Assembly: GCA_003497765.1 (NCBI GenBank)
Contig: DNNY01000164.1
Span: 1 to 12,617, forward strand
Origin: Oceanospirillaceae bacterium
GTDB taxonomy: Bacteria; Pseudomonadota; Gammaproteobacteria; Pseudomonadales; Balneatricaceae
DNA length: 12,617 nucleotides
Reading direction: 5' to 3'
A model generated the notes under the pieces. The model was not told the origin of the DNA. It saw only the letters and a program-made list of their open reading frames with translations, and did not search any database. A program made the translations under genes and the position numbers. The first letter of the stretch is position 1. Every line of letters starts with the position of its first letter. This document shows, piece after piece, positions 1 to 7,868 of this stretch.

Positions 1-1484
1 TTATGGGTCATGTTGACCATGGTAAAACATCTTTGCTGGATCATATTCGTGAAACGCGAGTTGCATCTGGTGAGTCGGGCGGTATTACCCAGCATATTGG
101 TGCCTATCATGTTGATACCGACAAAGGTATGGTGACCTTCTTGGATACCCCGGGACACGCTGCCTTTACTGCCATGCGTGCCCGTGGTGCTCAAGCGACG
201 GATATTGTTATTCTGGTAGTGGCTGCTGATGACGGTGTGATGCCCCAAACTGAAGAGGCCGTCCAACATGCTAAGGCTGCAGGTGTGCCAATTGTAGTCG
301 CTATCAATAAGATGGATAAAGAAGCCGCCGATCCAGACCGGGTGAAGACCGAGTTGTCTAGTCGTGAAGTGGTACCTGAAGATTGGGGTGGCGACGTACA
401 GTTTATCCCCGTCTCTGCTAAGACTGGTTTGGGTATTGATAATCTTCTAGATGCGGTCTTGTTGGAAGCGGAAGTGTTAGAACTTACCGCTGTGCCAGAA
501 GCGCCGGCTAAAGGTGTTGTGGTTGAAGCACGGTTGGATAAAGGGCGTGGTTCAGTCGCCACTGTCCTGGTACAAAATGGTACCTTACAACAAGGTGATA
601 TTGTTCTAGCTGGCCAACAGTTTGGGCGGGTTAGAGCCATGTTGGATGAGAATGGCCACCCAGTGAAAACCGCAGGTCCTGCTATTCCAGTAGAAATTTT
701 GGGTCTTGATGGTACACCCGATTCCGGGGAAGACTTTACCGTTGTGCCAAGTGAGAAAAAGGCTCGTGAAGTTGCCATGTTCCGTCAGGGTAAATATCGT
801 GACGTTAAACTGGCTCGTCAGCAGGCAGCTAAACTTGATTCTATGTTTGCTAGTATGGGCAAAGAGCAGGCTAAAGTACTCAATGTCGTTTTGAAGACCG
901 ACGTGCGCGGCTCTTTGGAAGCCTTAACTGCGTCACTAATTGATCTTGGTACTGACGAAGTAAAAGTCAACGTTGTTTCTGGTGGCGTGGGTGGTATCGC
1001 TGAGTCTGATGTAAACCTAGCAGTTGCCTCTAGTGCGGTTATTTTTGGTTTCAATGTGCGTGCCGATGGCCCAGCCAAACAACTGATTGAAAAAGAAGGT
1101 ATTGATCTACGTTATTACAGTGTTATTTATGACATTATTAACGACGTGAAACAGGCACTTTCTGGTATGTTGTCGCCAGAGTTACGCGAACAGATTGTTG
1201 GTGTTGCTGAAGTACGTGATGTATTCCGTTCACCTAAGCTGGGTTTAATCGCTGGCTGTATGGTGACAGAGGGTACCGTTCACCGCAGCAAGCCTATCCG
1301 TGTATTACGTGATAATGTGGTAATCTTTGAAGGTGAGCTAGAATCCTTACGGCGCTTTAAAGATGCTGTTCAGGAAGTACGTAATGGTATGGAATGTGGT
1401 ATCGGTGTGAAGAGCTACAATGACGTCAAGGTCGGTGATCAAATCGAAGTCTTTGACACTATTGAAGTGCAACGCAGCCTGTAA
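1..1484 (+). CDS. infB: Translation initiation factor IF-2, 3' part (5' end outside window)
   Basis: IF2 is the GTPase that brings fMet-tRNA to the 30S subunit and promotes 50S joining. The gene enters the window already open: bases 1-2 finish a codon, and the first complete codon begins at base 3. Counting from that Met, the G domain has all its motifs: GHVDHGKT at 2-9 (G1), [10 protein letters not shown] at 26-35 (switch I), DTPGH at 48-52 (G3), NKMD at 101-104 (G4) and SAK at 137-139 (G5). The rest covers the beta-barrel, the linker and the C-terminal fMet-tRNA-binding part. The 493 residues seen here match the length from G1 to the C-terminus of E. coli IF2, so only the variable N-terminal region and the start are missing. 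The Met at base 3 is internal and is not the start codon. rbfA begins 26 bases downstream, as in the nusA-infB operon. Confidence 0.98.
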   Translation, partial: MGHVDHGKTSLLDHIRETRVASGESGGITQHIGAYHVDTDKGMVTFLDTPGHAAFTAMRARGAQATDIVILVVAADDGVMPQTEEAVQHAKAAGVPIVVAINKMDKEAADPDRVKTELSSREVVPEDWGGDVQFIPVSAKTGLGIDNLLDAVLLEAEVLELTAVPEAPAKGVVVEARLDKGRGSVATVLVQNGTLQQGDIVLAGQQFGRVRAMLDENGHPVKTAGPAIPVEILGLDGTPDSGEDFTVVPSEKKAREVAMFRQGKYRDVKLARQQAAKLDSMFASMGKEQAKVLNVVLKTDVRGSLEALTASLIDLGTDEVKVNVVSGGVGGIAESDVNLAVASSAVIFGFNVRADGPAKQLIEKEGIDLRYYSVIYDIINDVKQALSGMLSPELREQIVGVAEVRDVFRSPKLGLIAGCMVTEGTVHRSKPIRVLRDNVVIFEGELESLRRFKDAVQEVRNGMECGIGVKSYNDVKVGDQIEVFDTIEVQRSL

Positions 1485-1510
1485 CCATCAGCGAACAAGA
1501 GTGACTACTC

Positions 1511-1876
1511 ATGGCTCAGGAATATAGCCGAACTCAGCGGGTTGCTGATCAGGTACAACGTGAACTGGCGATGCTTATCCAGCAAGAGGTGAAAGACCCA
1601 CGTGTTGGTATGGCAACCGTAAGTGCGGTGGAAATATCCAAAGATATGGGGCATGCTAAAGTGTATGTCACCATACTCAATGGGGATGACGCCGAAGCTA
1701 CGCAAACGGCCATTAAAGTGCTTAACAATGCGGCTAGTTTCTTGCGTGGCCAACTGGGCCGTCGGATGCAACTCCGTACTGTGCCAAGTTTGCGTTTTCA
1801 TTACGATGATAGCCTCAAGCGTGGTAACCATTTAAGTAGTCTGATTGATCAGGCTCGTGCTAAAGACAGCTTCTAG
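1511..1876 (+). CDS. rbfA: 30S ribosome-binding factor A
   Basis: RbfA is a small KH-like cytoplasmic protein that binds immature 30S subunits and helps late 16S rRNA maturation, especially near helix 1; it is needed for growth in the cold in E. coli. The 121-residue product opens with a basic N-terminal helix ([26 protein letters not shown]), followed by the strand with [18 protein letters not shown] and the C-terminal [14 protein letters not shown] motif typical of the family. It is a little shorter than the E. coli protein (133 residues), whose extra length is a flexible tail. The ATG at 1511 follows infB by 26 bases, with only a weak purine-rich Shine-Dalgarno, which suggests cotranscription and possibly translational coupling. 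truB follows after 20 bases. Confidence 0.97.
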   Translation: MAQEYSRTQRVADQVQRELAMLIQQEVKDPRVGMATVSAVEISKDMGHAKVYVTILNGDDAEATQTAIKVLNNAASFLRGQLGRRMQLRTVPSLRFHYDDSLKRGNHLSSLIDQARAKDSF

Positions 1877-1896
1877 GTAGGCTGTTGTTATAAGCT

Positions 1897-2877
1897 ATGG
1901 CAAAGCAACCTAAAGGTCGTGCTGTCAGTGGGATCTTGATTCTCGATAAGCCCACGGGCATGAGCTCAAATCATGCCCTACAGAGGGTTAAACGTATTTT
2001 TGGTGCACGTAAGGCGGGTCATACTGGGGCTCTGGATCCACTGGCTACTGGCTTATTGCCTATCTGTTTAGGTGAGGCGACTAAGTTTACCCAATTTCTC
2101 CTTGATGCTAACAAACGCTACCAGACTAGTGCCCAGTTAGGTGTGCGTACAGATTCCAGTGATGCCGATGGCGAAGTTATAGAAACCAAGCCCTGTGAGC
2201 ATATTACGCAAGCTAGAGTAGAAGCCGAATTGCCTCAGTTTCGAGGTAATATTAGCCAAGTGCCGTCTATGTTTTCTGCCTTAAAGCATCAAGGTCAACC
2301 ATTATATAAATTAGCCCGCGCTGGCAAGCAGGTAGCGGTAAAGCCACGTCAAGTTGAGGTTTTTGATCTGACTTTGCTAGCTATGCAGGGCTCCCAAGTG
2401 GCCATGGATATTACCTGTAGTAAGGGTACTTATATTCGCTCCATTGTCGAAGATTTGGGTTTGGCCTTGGGTTGTGGTGCCCATGTGGCCGAGCTAAGAC
2501 GTTTACAAGCTGGTCCTTTTGTAGCCGAACAGATGGTCACTCTCGAGCAATTGCATGAGCTGGTTGAGTCGGTGCAACAAGAATATGCGGGTAAAGCACC
2601 CGCAAAGGCCCAATTTGCAGCCTTAGATAAGCTATTATTGCCCTTGGATACTGCCGTTTTGCATTTAAATGCTGTACAATTGGCACCCCAACAATCAGGT
2701 GCGCTGCAACAGGGTAAAATTGTCACCCTAGACGAGCAGCAGGTAATGCCCGGTATTGTGCGAGTTTACACCTCGCAGGCGGTCTCAGCAGAGTCATTTA
2801 TTGGCTTGGCTGAGGTTACAAAAGATGGTGTCTTACGTGCTAAGCGACTATTGCAAACCCAGCCTCAGGCTGACTAG
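1897..2877 (+). CDS. truB: tRNA pseudouridine(55) synthase
   Basis: TruB converts U55 to pseudouridine in the T loop of tRNAs and also acts as a tRNA chaperone. The 326-residue protein starts with the family opening GILILDKPTGMSS (12-24). The catalytic motif GHTGALDPLATGLL follows, with Asp47 as the nucleophile (Asp48 in E. coli). The YQTSAQLG region, the QVPSMFSALKHQGQPLYKLAR segment and the CSKGTYIRSIVEDLG motif are also present, then a C-terminal PUA-like domain. The length is close to the family norm (314 in E. coli). The ATG at 1897 is 20 bases after rbfA, with a modest GGTAGG-like purine run upstream. It fits the infB-rbfA-truB-rpsO-pnp order and nothing looks unusual. Confidence 0.97.
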   Translation: MAKQPKGRAVSGILILDKPTGMSSNHALQRVKRIFGARKAGHTGALDPLATGLLPICLGEATKFTQFLLDANKRYQTSAQLGVRTDSSDADGEVIETKPCEHITQARVEAELPQFRGNISQVPSMFSALKHQGQPLYKLARAGKQVAVKPRQVEVFDLTLLAMQGSQVAMDITCSKGTYIRSIVEDLGLALGCGAHVAELRRLQAGPFVAEQMVTLEQLHELVESVQQEYAGKAPAKAQFAALDKLLLPLDTAVLHLNAVQLAPQQSGALQQGKIVTLDEQQVMPGIVRVYTSQAVSAESFIGLAEVTKDGVLRAKRLLQTQPQAD

Positions 2878-2883
2878 CTAAGT

Positions 2884-2906
2884 TACTTTGCAGAGTAAGA
2901 TTTTTT
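2884..2906 (+). terminator. Possible weak intrinsic terminator or attenuator after truB
   Basis: TTACTT and AGTAA arms around TGCA form a roughly 6-bp stem, A/U-rich and including one G-U pair, followed by GA and six T's. The stem is weak, so it would at most partly reduce read-through from truB into rpsO. Intrinsic attenuation at this place would fit rpsO having its own promoter, but no convincing promoter was found in the remaining 80 bases. Confidence 0.3.
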
Positions 2907-2907
2907 C

Positions 2908-2964
2908 GGTTCCACTGTTAATATGCACGGTGTGAACCTAGTCAAGCTTCAAATTATTTTGAAG
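2908..2964 (+). promoter_or_regulatory. Structured rpsO leader, candidate S15 autoregulatory site
   Basis: Two inverted repeats lie just upstream of the rpsO ribosome binding site. The first pairs GGTTCCAC (from 2908) with GTG-T-GAACC (to 2938), with one bulged base. The second is a perfect 7-bp hairpin, CTTCAAA-TTAT-TTTGAAG, at 2947-2964, ending 8 bases before the AGGAG. In E. coli, S15 binds a folded region or pseudoknot around the rpsO start and represses its own translation. That this leader does the same is inferred from position and structure only; I did not match it to a known S15 motif. Confidence 0.4.
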
Positions 2965-2984
2965 GCATATTAGGAGAAAAAATT

Positions 2985-3254
2985 ATGGCATTGTCCGTAC
3001 AAGAAAAGGCTGCCATCGTAGCCGATTATCAAGTTGCTGAAGGTGACACTGGTTCCCCTGAAGTACAAGTTGCTTTGTTAACTGCTAACATCGTTGGTCT
3101 GCAAAGCCATTTTAAAGAGCACAATCAAGATCACCATTCACGTCGTGGTTTGATTCGCATGGTAAACCAGCGTCGTAAGTTGTTGGATTACTTGAAGCGT
3201 AAAGATGCTCAGCGTTACACGGCCCTTATCGGTCGCCTAGGACTACGTCGCTAG
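2985..3254 (+). CDS. rpsO: 30S ribosomal protein S15
   Basis: S15 is a primary 16S rRNA-binding protein of the central domain of the small subunit and contacts the 50S subunit through bridge B4. The 89-residue length is exactly that expected. The family signature is plain: a [12 protein letters not shown] segment near residue 21, followed by [15 protein letters not shown], then [12 protein letters not shown] near the C-terminus, forming the four-helix protein. A strong Shine-Dalgarno (AGGAG, 2972-2976) lies 8 bases before ATG 2985. The gene sits between truB and pnp, has a structured leader, and is followed by a terminator. In E. coli, rpsO and pnp are partly cotranscribed and the mRNA is cut between them. 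Confidence 0.99.
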   Translation: MALSVQEKAAIVADYQVAEGDTGSPEVQVALLTANIVGLQSHFKEHNQDHHSRRGLIRMVNQRRKLLDYLKRKDAQRYTALIGRLGLRR

Positions 3255-3262
3255 GATTATAT

Positions 3263-3293
3263 AGGGCTGGGTTTTACCCGGCCCTGTTTATTT
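3263..3293 (+). terminator. Intrinsic terminator after rpsO
   Basis: AGGGCTGGG (3263-3271), loop TTTTA, then CCCGGCCCT (3277-3285) form a 9-bp GC-rich stem with one G-U pair, followed by GTTTATTT. It lies 8 bases after the rpsO stop. The T run is interrupted, so some read-through into pnp is likely, as in the E. coli rpsO-pnp arrangement. Confidence 0.85.
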
Positions 3294-3347
3294 AAGGTGG
3301 TTTAAAAAGCCGCTCAAATCAACGGAAACTTATTTTTCACAGCTTGG

Positions 3348-3403
3348 CCCGTACTTCTTATTAGCTTGTAAGCAGTCTATTAGCGAGTTAATAAGAGTAC
3401 TGG
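3348..3403 (+). promoter_or_regulatory. Long hairpin in pnp leader, candidate RNase III processing site
   Basis: GTACTTCTTATTA (3351-3363) pairs with TAATAAGAGTAC (3389-3400), leaving one bulged T. The helix continues inward for about six more pairs (3364-3369 with 3383-3388, including G-U pairs). After one mismatch, CC/GG pairs extend it outward. The result is a nearly continuous helix of about 20 bp, about 47 bases before the pnp start. In E. coli, RNase III cuts a comparable hairpin in the pnp leader, after which PNPase degrades the duplex and destabilises its own mRNA. The position and shape here match that scheme; the regulation itself is inferred. Confidence 0.7.
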
Positions 3404-3449
3404 TGGAACAAACTGTAAATAAAAGATGTTTCCAAAACTGGAGAAAAAA

Positions 3450-5534
3450 ATGTCTGTTATTACTAAGACTTTTCAATATGGCCAGCAAACTGTAACCCTG
3501 GAGACAGGTCGCATTGCTCGTCAAGCTTCTGGTGCTGTATTAGTTACTGTTGATGATGCCATTCAGGTATTAGTAGCTGTTGTGGGCGCCAAGACGGCTC
3601 GTCCTGATCAAGGCTTCTTTCCTTTGTCAGTCCACTACCAAGAAAAAACCTATTCCGTAGGTAAAATTCCTGGTGGCTTCTTTAAGCGTGAAGCCCGCCC
3701 AAGTGAATTTGAAACCTTAACTAGTCGTTTGATTGACCGCCCAATTCGTCCATTATTCCCCAAAGGTTTTATGAACGAGGTACAGGTTATTTGTACTGTG
3801 GTTTCTGCTGACAAGAAAAACTGCCCAGATATTGCAGCGATGATCGGTACTTCTGCTGCTCTAGCTATCTCAGGTATTCCTTTTGCTGGGCCTATTGGTG
3901 CTGCGCGCGTTGGTTACAATGATGATGGTTATATCTTAAACCCAAGCTTCGCTGACATGGAAGATTCTGACCTAGACATGGTGGTAGCTGGTACTAGCGA
4001 TGCAGTGCTGATGGTTGAATCTGAAGCTGACGAGTTAAGTGAAGACGAAATGCTGGGTGCAGTGTTATTTGCTCATGACGAAATGCAAGCTGTTATCAGC
4101 GCCGTCAATGAATTTGCTGCTGAAGCAGCTAAGCCAACTTGGGATTGGGAAGCACCAGCCGAAGATGTGGCTCTAAAAGAAGCCGTGGCTAGCGCTGTCG
4201 GTACTGCAGTTGGTGAAGCTTATCAGATCAGCGATAAAATGGACCGTTATGCCCGTTTAGGCGAAATTAAAGCTGACGCCGTGGCCCAGTTATGTACTGA
4301 CGAAGAAAGTCCTTCTGAGGCTGAGGTTTTGGCCATGGTTGCTAAGCTGGAAAAAAGCACTGTGCGCTCCCGTGTTGTAGCTGGTGAACCACGTATTGAC
4401 GGTCGTGATAACAAAACTGTACGTGCTATTAATGTTGAGATTGGTACTTTGGCCAAGGCGCATGGTTCTTCTTTGTTTACCCGTGGAGAAACCCAAGCGA
4501 TTGTAGCCGCTACCCTAGGTACAAGTCGTGATCAACAGATCATTGATTCCTTGGAAGGCGAACAAAAAGATCCCTTTATGTTGCACTATAACTTCCCCAG
4601 CTATTCAGTTGGTGAAACGGGTCGTATGATGGGTCCTGGCCGCCGTGAAATTGGTCATGGCCGTCTAGCTCGTCGAGGTGTACAGGCCATGCTGCCAACT
4701 CAGGAAGACTTCCCATATACCATTCGTGTGGTATCAGAAATTACCGAATCTAATGGTTCTAGTTCCATGGCTTCCGTATGTGGTACTTCTCTAGCGCTAA
4801 TGGATGCTGGTGTGCCTCTAAAAGCCCCTGTTGCTGGTATTGCCATGGGTCTTGTAAAAGAAGATGAAGGCTTTGCCGTATTAACCGATATCTTGGGTGA
4901 TGAAGATCATCTAGGTGATATGGACTTTAAGGTAGCTGGGTCTGCTGAGGGTATCACTGCTTTGCAGATGGATATAAAGATACAAGGTATCACCGAAGAA
5001 ATTATGGAGATTGCCCTCGAGCAAGCTTACGATGCTCGTATCCATATTTTGGGTGAGATGAACAAGGTAATTGCTACGCCACGTGCTGAATTAAACGACA
5101 ATGCACCGACTATGAAAACAATCAAGATCGATCAAGATAAGATTCGTGATGTGATTGGTAAGGGCGGCGCAACTATTCGTAGTTTGTGTGAAGAAACAGG
5201 CGCTTCTATAGATATCGAAGATGATGGCACGGTACGTGTGTATGCGGACGACAAGGCAGCTGCTGAACTAGCGGAACAGAAGATTTTATCGATCACTGCT
5301 GAAGCTGAAGTTGGTGCTATTTATGAAGGTAAAGTAGAACGCATTGTCGATTTTGGTGCCTTTGTAAATATCTTGCCAGGCAAAGATGGCTTAGTGCATA
5401 TTTCCCAAATCTCCCAAGAGCGAGTTGAGAAAGTGACTGACTATCTTGAGGAAGGTCAGATGGTGAAGGTCAAGGTTTTAGATGTTGACGCTCGCGGTCG
5501 GATTAAGTTGACCATGAAGGATATAGAAGCCTAA
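3450..5534 (+). CDS. pnp: Polyribonucleotide nucleotidyltransferase (PNPase)
   Basis: PNPase is a trimeric phosphorolytic 3'-5' exoribonuclease and a core part of the RNA degradosome. I place the start at ATG 3450, not the in-frame ATG 3426, because a GGAG Shine-Dalgarno lies 8 bases before it and the N-terminus [20 protein letters not shown] then aligns with E. coli. The product has 694 residues. Domains in order: first RNase PH-like domain (to about 145), helical linker, and second RNase PH domain with FTRGET at 343-348. The catalytic [13 protein letters not shown] region gives Asp486, Asp492 and Lys494, the same numbering as E. coli. A KH domain (VIGKGG at 568-573) and an S1 domain (about 621-692) follow. 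The protein ends soon after S1 and lacks the low-complexity tail of the 711-residue E. coli enzyme. Its leader has an RNase III-type hairpin. Confidence 0.98.
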   Translation: MSVITKTFQYGQQTVTLETGRIARQASGAVLVTVDDAIQVLVAVVGAKTARPDQGFFPLSVHYQEKTYSVGKIPGGFFKREARPSEFETLTSRLIDRPIRPLFPKGFMNEVQVICTVVSADKKNCPDIAAMIGTSAALAISGIPFAGPIGAARVGYNDDGYILNPSFADMEDSDLDMVVAGTSDAVLMVESEADELSEDEMLGAVLFAHDEMQAVISAVNEFAAEAAKPTWDWEAPAEDVALKEAVASAVGTAVGEAYQISDKMDRYARLGEIKADAVAQLCTDEESPSEAEVLAMVAKLEKSTVRSRVVAGEPRIDGRDNKTVRAINVEIGTLAKAHGSSLFTRGETQAIVAATLGTSRDQQIIDSLEGEQKDPFMLHYNFPSYSVGETGRMMGPGRREIGHGRLARRGVQAMLPTQEDFPYTIRVVSEITESNGSSSMASVCGTSLALMDAGVPLKAPVAGIAMGLVKEDEGFAVLTDILGDEDHLGDMDFKVAGSAEGITALQMDIKIQGITEEIMEIALEQAYDARIHILGEMNKVIATPRAELNDNAPTMKTIKIDQDKIRDVIGKGGATIRSLCEETGASIDIEDDGTVRVYADDKAAAELAEQKILSITAEAEVGAIYEGKVERIVDFGAFVNILPGKDGLVHISQISQERVEKVTDYLEEGQMVKVKVLDVDARGRIKLTMKDIEA

Positions 5535-5564
5535 TTTGGCAGTACAATACCTGTATGGTAAGAC

Positions 5565-5585
5565 ATAATAAACGAAGTTTATTAT
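5565..5585. repeat. Perfect A/T-rich inverted repeat after pnp
   Basis: ATAATAAAC-GAA-GTTTATTAT is a perfect 9-bp inverted repeat with a 3-base loop, 30 bases after the pnp stop and just before the GC-rich terminator. In RNA it would form a stable hairpin that could block 3' exonucleases or act as a first of two tandem 3' hairpins. It has no T tract of its own, so I do not call it a terminator. Confidence 0.6.
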
Positions 5586-5588
5586 AGG

Positions 5589-5621
5589 AAAAAAGGGTCG
5601 CAAAATAGCGGCCCTTTTTTT
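5589..5621 (+). terminator. Strong intrinsic terminator of the infB-pnp operon
   Basis: GGGTCGC (5595-5601), loop AAAATA, and GCGGCCC (5608-5614) form a 7-bp stem with one G-U pair, followed by seven T's. Six A's precede the stem, so A-U pairing can extend it and a leftward transcript would also meet a T tract. It closes the translation/RNA-decay operon. Confidence 0.93.
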
Positions 5622-5636
5622 ATGCTTATTGCGCCT

Positions 5637-5691
5637 ATTTGGCCTGTTTTGCCATAAAAATCGTGATAAAATAGTCGTTTATAGGCCAAAT
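5637..5691 (+). promoter_or_regulatory. Candidate serA promoter flanked by an inverted repeat
   Basis: An extended -10 element, TG-A-TAAAAT (TAAAAT at 5667-5672), follows the pnp terminator. No good -35 is seen at the usual spacing, which is tolerable for extended -10 promoters. The element is bracketed by a perfect 9-bp inverted repeat, ATTTGGCCT (5637-5645) and AGGCCAAAT (5683-5691), with half-sites about 46 bases centre to centre. One arm would lie near -38 and the other just after the start site. This suggests paired operator half-sites, but it is inferred from sequence alone. Confidence 0.4.
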
Positions 5692-5743
5692 TGGTCGAAT
5701 ATAGATAACTTAGACCCTCAAGAAAAAGTGCTTGCCCTCTAAT

Positions 5744-5810
5744 CCAAACCATCACTCTTATTGCGATAACGATCAGACCATGGTTTGGAACACGGTGGGT
5801 GTTTATTTTT
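5744..5810 (+). promoter_or_regulatory. Structured region in the long serA leader
   Basis: CCAAACCAT (5744-5752) and ATGGTTTGG (5780-5788) form a perfect 9-bp inverted repeat around a 27-base loop. Directly after it, AACAC-GGTGG-GTGTT (5789-5803) forms a short stem followed by TATTTTT, resembling a weak terminator. If transcription starts near 5679, the serA leader is about 190 bases long, which leaves room for attenuation or protein binding. It does not match any riboswitch I recognise; I did not find glycine-riboswitch core motifs. Confidence 0.35.
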
Positions 5811-5871
5811 GTTGGAAATAACCGGCAGAACAGCTGCCATTACTTGGGAAAACCGAACCGTGCCAAACGAT

Positions 5872-7098
5872 ATGAACTATTCTTTAAACAAGGACAAGAT
5901 TAAGATTGTACTGTTAGAGGGCGTTCACCAGTCGGCGGTGGAAACGTTAAAAAATGAAGGTTATAAGAACATTCATTTTTACACCACCGCATTGCCTGAA
6001 GATGAACTAATCGAAATCCTTGCAGACGCACATTTTGTCGGCATTCGTTCACGTACCCAGATCACCCGTAAGGTACTAGAATCGTCACCAAAACTGCTGG
6101 CAGTAGGCTGTTTCTGTATTGGTACTAACCAAGTTGATTTGGGCGCTGCCCTAGAAATGGGTGTGCCAGTCTTTAACGCACCATATAGTAATACCCGCAG
6201 TGTGGCAGAACTCGTGATTGCCGAGGCTGTTATCTTGTTGCGTGGTGTGGCAGAGAAAAATGCCAAAGCTCATCGCGGTGTTTGGTTAAAGTCAGCGAAA
6301 AATTCCTATGAAATGCGTGGCAAGGTCCTAGGTTTAATTGGCTATGGCTCTATCGGCTCTCAACTGGGAATTATGGCTGAGTCTATGGGTATGCATGTTA
6401 TCTATTATGATACGGTTGCCAAATTAAGTCTCGGCAATGCCCAAGCAGTCAATTCTTTAGCGGAGCTGCTAGGTAAGGCTGATGTGGTTAGTTTGCATGT
6501 GCCAGAAACCAAGTCTACGGCTAATTTGATGGGGCCAAAACAGTTTGCACAAATGAAAGATGGTGCCATCCTAATTAATGCTGCTCGTGGCACAGTGGTG
6601 GATATAGATGCGCTGGCCAAAAGTTTAGAAAGCGGCAAACTGCTTGGTGCTGCCATTGATGTGTTCCCTGTTGAGCCACGTTCCAATGATGAAGAATTTA
6701 TATCGCCTTTGCGTGACTTTGATAATGTTATTCTGACCCCACATGTTGGTGGTTCAACGGTAGAAGCGCAAGAAAATATTGGTATTGAAGTGGCCGATAA
6801 GATGGCTCGTTACTGCGGTAATGGTACCACTCTATCAGCGGTTAACTTCCCTGAGGTATCTTTGCCTAATCATGAAAACACTCACCGACTGTTACATATC
6901 CATGCTAACGTCCCTGGTGTTTTATCACAGATAAACAATGTGTTTTCTGAAAACAATATCAATATTTCTGGTCAGTACTTAAATACCAATGACAAGATTG
7001 GTTATGTGGTCATTGATATTGATGCGGCACATTCTGAGTTCGCCCTAGCTAAACTGAAAGCCGTTACTGGTACTAAGAGCTGTCGCGTCTTGTTCTAG
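5872..7098 (+). CDS. serA: D-3-phosphoglycerate dehydrogenase
   Basis: SerA oxidises 3-phosphoglycerate to 3-phosphohydroxypyruvate with NAD, the first and serine-inhibited step of serine synthesis. From ATG 5872 the product has 408 residues (E. coli 410) and aligns from KDKIKIVLLEGVHQ onward. It has the family GCFCIGTNQVDL and FNAPYSNTRSVAELV segments. The Rossmann motif GYGSIG is at 157-162, and the catalytic triad is Arg239 (NAARGT), Glu268 and His291 (LTPHVGGS). The C-terminal ACT domain has the serine-binding-site motifs IHANVPGVL and NINISGQYL, so feedback inhibition by serine is likely. The open frame runs back to TTG 5785, but that stretch has no similarity to SerA and no ribosome binding site. 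The chosen start has only a weak Shine-Dalgarno; GTG 5860 is the alternative. The gene converges on rpiA. Confidence 0.97.
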   Translation: MNYSLNKDKIKIVLLEGVHQSAVETLKNEGYKNIHFYTTALPEDELIEILADAHFVGIRSRTQITRKVLESSPKLLAVGCFCIGTNQVDLGAALEMGVPVFNAPYSNTRSVAELVIAEAVILLRGVAEKNAKAHRGVWLKSAKNSYEMRGKVLGLIGYGSIGSQLGIMAESMGMHVIYYDTVAKLSLGNAQAVNSLAELLGKADVVSLHVPETKSTANLMGPKQFAQMKDGAILINAARGTVVDIDALAKSLESGKLLGAAIDVFPVEPRSNDEEFISPLRDFDNVILTPHVGGSTVEAQENIGIEVADKMARYCGNGTTLSAVNFPEVSLPNHENTHRLLHIHANVPGVLSQINNVFSENNINISGQYLNTNDKIGYVVIDIDAAHSEFALAKLKAVTGTKSCRVLF

Positions 7099-7133
7099 AA
7101 AAAAAGCAGGGCTTAATTTTTAAGCCCTGCTTT
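7099..7133. terminator. Shared bidirectional terminator between serA and rpiA
   Basis: AAAGCAGGGCTTAA (7103-7116), loop TTT, and TTAAGCCCTGCTTT (7120-7133) form a perfect 14-bp stem right after the serA stop. Read leftward, from rpiA, it is followed by a run of seven T's counted from the base of the stem, so it is the stronger terminator for rpiA. Read rightward it has only TTT. The rightward arm reaches into the rpiA stop codon (7132-7134). Confidence 0.93.
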
Positions 7134-7800
7134 AGTCTAACTGTTTAATACCTTCTGGTGTTGCTAGTAATAGTATGTCTGCACTGCGCATAGCGAAGAT
7201 GCCATTTGTTACCACCCCAGTAATCTGATTAATCTCAGTTTCCAGTTCTGTGGGATTGGTTATCTCTAAACCATGGACATCTAAAATATAGTTACCATTA
7301 TCCGTCACCACGCCTTGACGCCAAATGGGCTCACCACCTAAGCCAACTAGCTTGCGTGCCACATAGCTTCGGGCCATAGGGATTACCTCTACAGGTAGAG
7401 GGAAGGTACCTAAGGTATTAACCAATTTAGACTCATCAGCTATACAGATAAATTCTTCCGCTACGGCGGCAACAATTTTTTCCCGGGTTAAGGCCGCGCC
7501 ACCACCTTTAATAAGATTGAGTTGATGGTCGCTCTCATCGGCACCATCAATGTAGAAACGTAGTTGTTGAACGCTATTAAGTTCCAATACATTAATACCG
7601 CGCTCACGCAATCTTGAAGCTGTTTCTTCGGAACTAGCCACGGCGGCATCAAAGGTGTGTTTAATGGTAGCTAGGGCGTCTATAAAACAGTTCGCCGTAG
7701 AGCCAGTGCCAACACCCACAATAGAATCTTTGTTAAGGTGTGGGGTTATATAATCAACAGCGGCCTGAGCAACGGCCTGCTTTAGTTCATCTTGATGCAT
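7132..7800 (-). CDS. rpiA: Ribose-5-phosphate isomerase A
   Basis: RpiA interconverts ribose-5-phosphate and ribulose-5-phosphate in the non-oxidative pentose phosphate pathway. The 222-residue product matches the E. coli family length (219) and motifs: GVGTGSTA at 29-36 (phosphate-binding loop), DGADE at 85-89, [10 protein letters not shown] at 98-107 with Glu107 as the probable catalytic base (Glu103 in E. coli), then [11 protein letters not shown] and [14 protein letters not shown]. The frame is open up to 7887, but I choose ATG 7800. The protein then begins [10 protein letters not shown] like its relatives, and a perfect TATAAT lies upstream at 7831-7836, giving a leader of about 24 bases. 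The start has a weak Shine-Dalgarno. The gene ends in the terminator shared with serA and diverges from ilvA. Confidence 0.97.
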   Translation of the reverse strand: MHQDELKQAVAQAAVDYITPHLNKDSIVGVGTGSTANCFIDALATIKHTFDAAVASSEETASRLRERGINVLELNSVQQLRFYIDGADESDHQLNLIKGGGAALTREKIVAAVAEEFICIADESKLVNTLGTFPLPVEVIPMARSYVARKLVGLGGEPIWRQGVVTDNGNYILDVHGLEITNPTELETEINQITGVVTNGIFAMRSADILLLATPEGIKQLD

Positions 7801-7830
7801 AACTGGCTCGATAAATGGCTTAAAACAGCT

Positions 7831-7836
7831 ATTATA
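7831..7836 (-). promoter_or_regulatory. rpiA -10 element
   Basis: The leftward strand reads a perfect TATAAT here, 30 bases upstream of the chosen rpiA start. No convincing -35 was found at 16-18 bases, so the promoter may depend on an activator or have weak upstream contacts. Its position inside the longer open frame is the main reason to reject the 7887 start. Confidence 0.55.
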
Positions 7837-7868
7837 CTCGAAATCTATAGTCTGCATGTAGACGTTAA

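Noticed and set aside
191..778. Leftward open frame of 195 codons inside infB
   Set aside because: It is antisense to conserved IF2 sequence, with no recognisable domain or ribosome binding site.
3426..3449. Upstream ATG for pnp at 3426
   Set aside because: The GGAG Shine-Dalgarno lies inside this extension and serves ATG 3450, and the conserved N-terminus begins at 3450.
5780..5821. Short frame of 13 codons in the serA leader, possible leader peptide
   Set aside because: It has no serine run and no Shine-Dalgarno, so it does not look like an attenuation peptide.
5785..5871. N-terminal extension of serA from TTG 5785
   Set aside because: The extra 29 residues have no similarity to SerA, the TTG lacks a ribosome binding site, and 408 residues from ATG 5872 match the family length.
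5679..5871. Glycine or other known riboswitch upstream of serA
   Set aside because: I looked for the conserved core motifs and did not find them, so only unspecific structure can be claimed.
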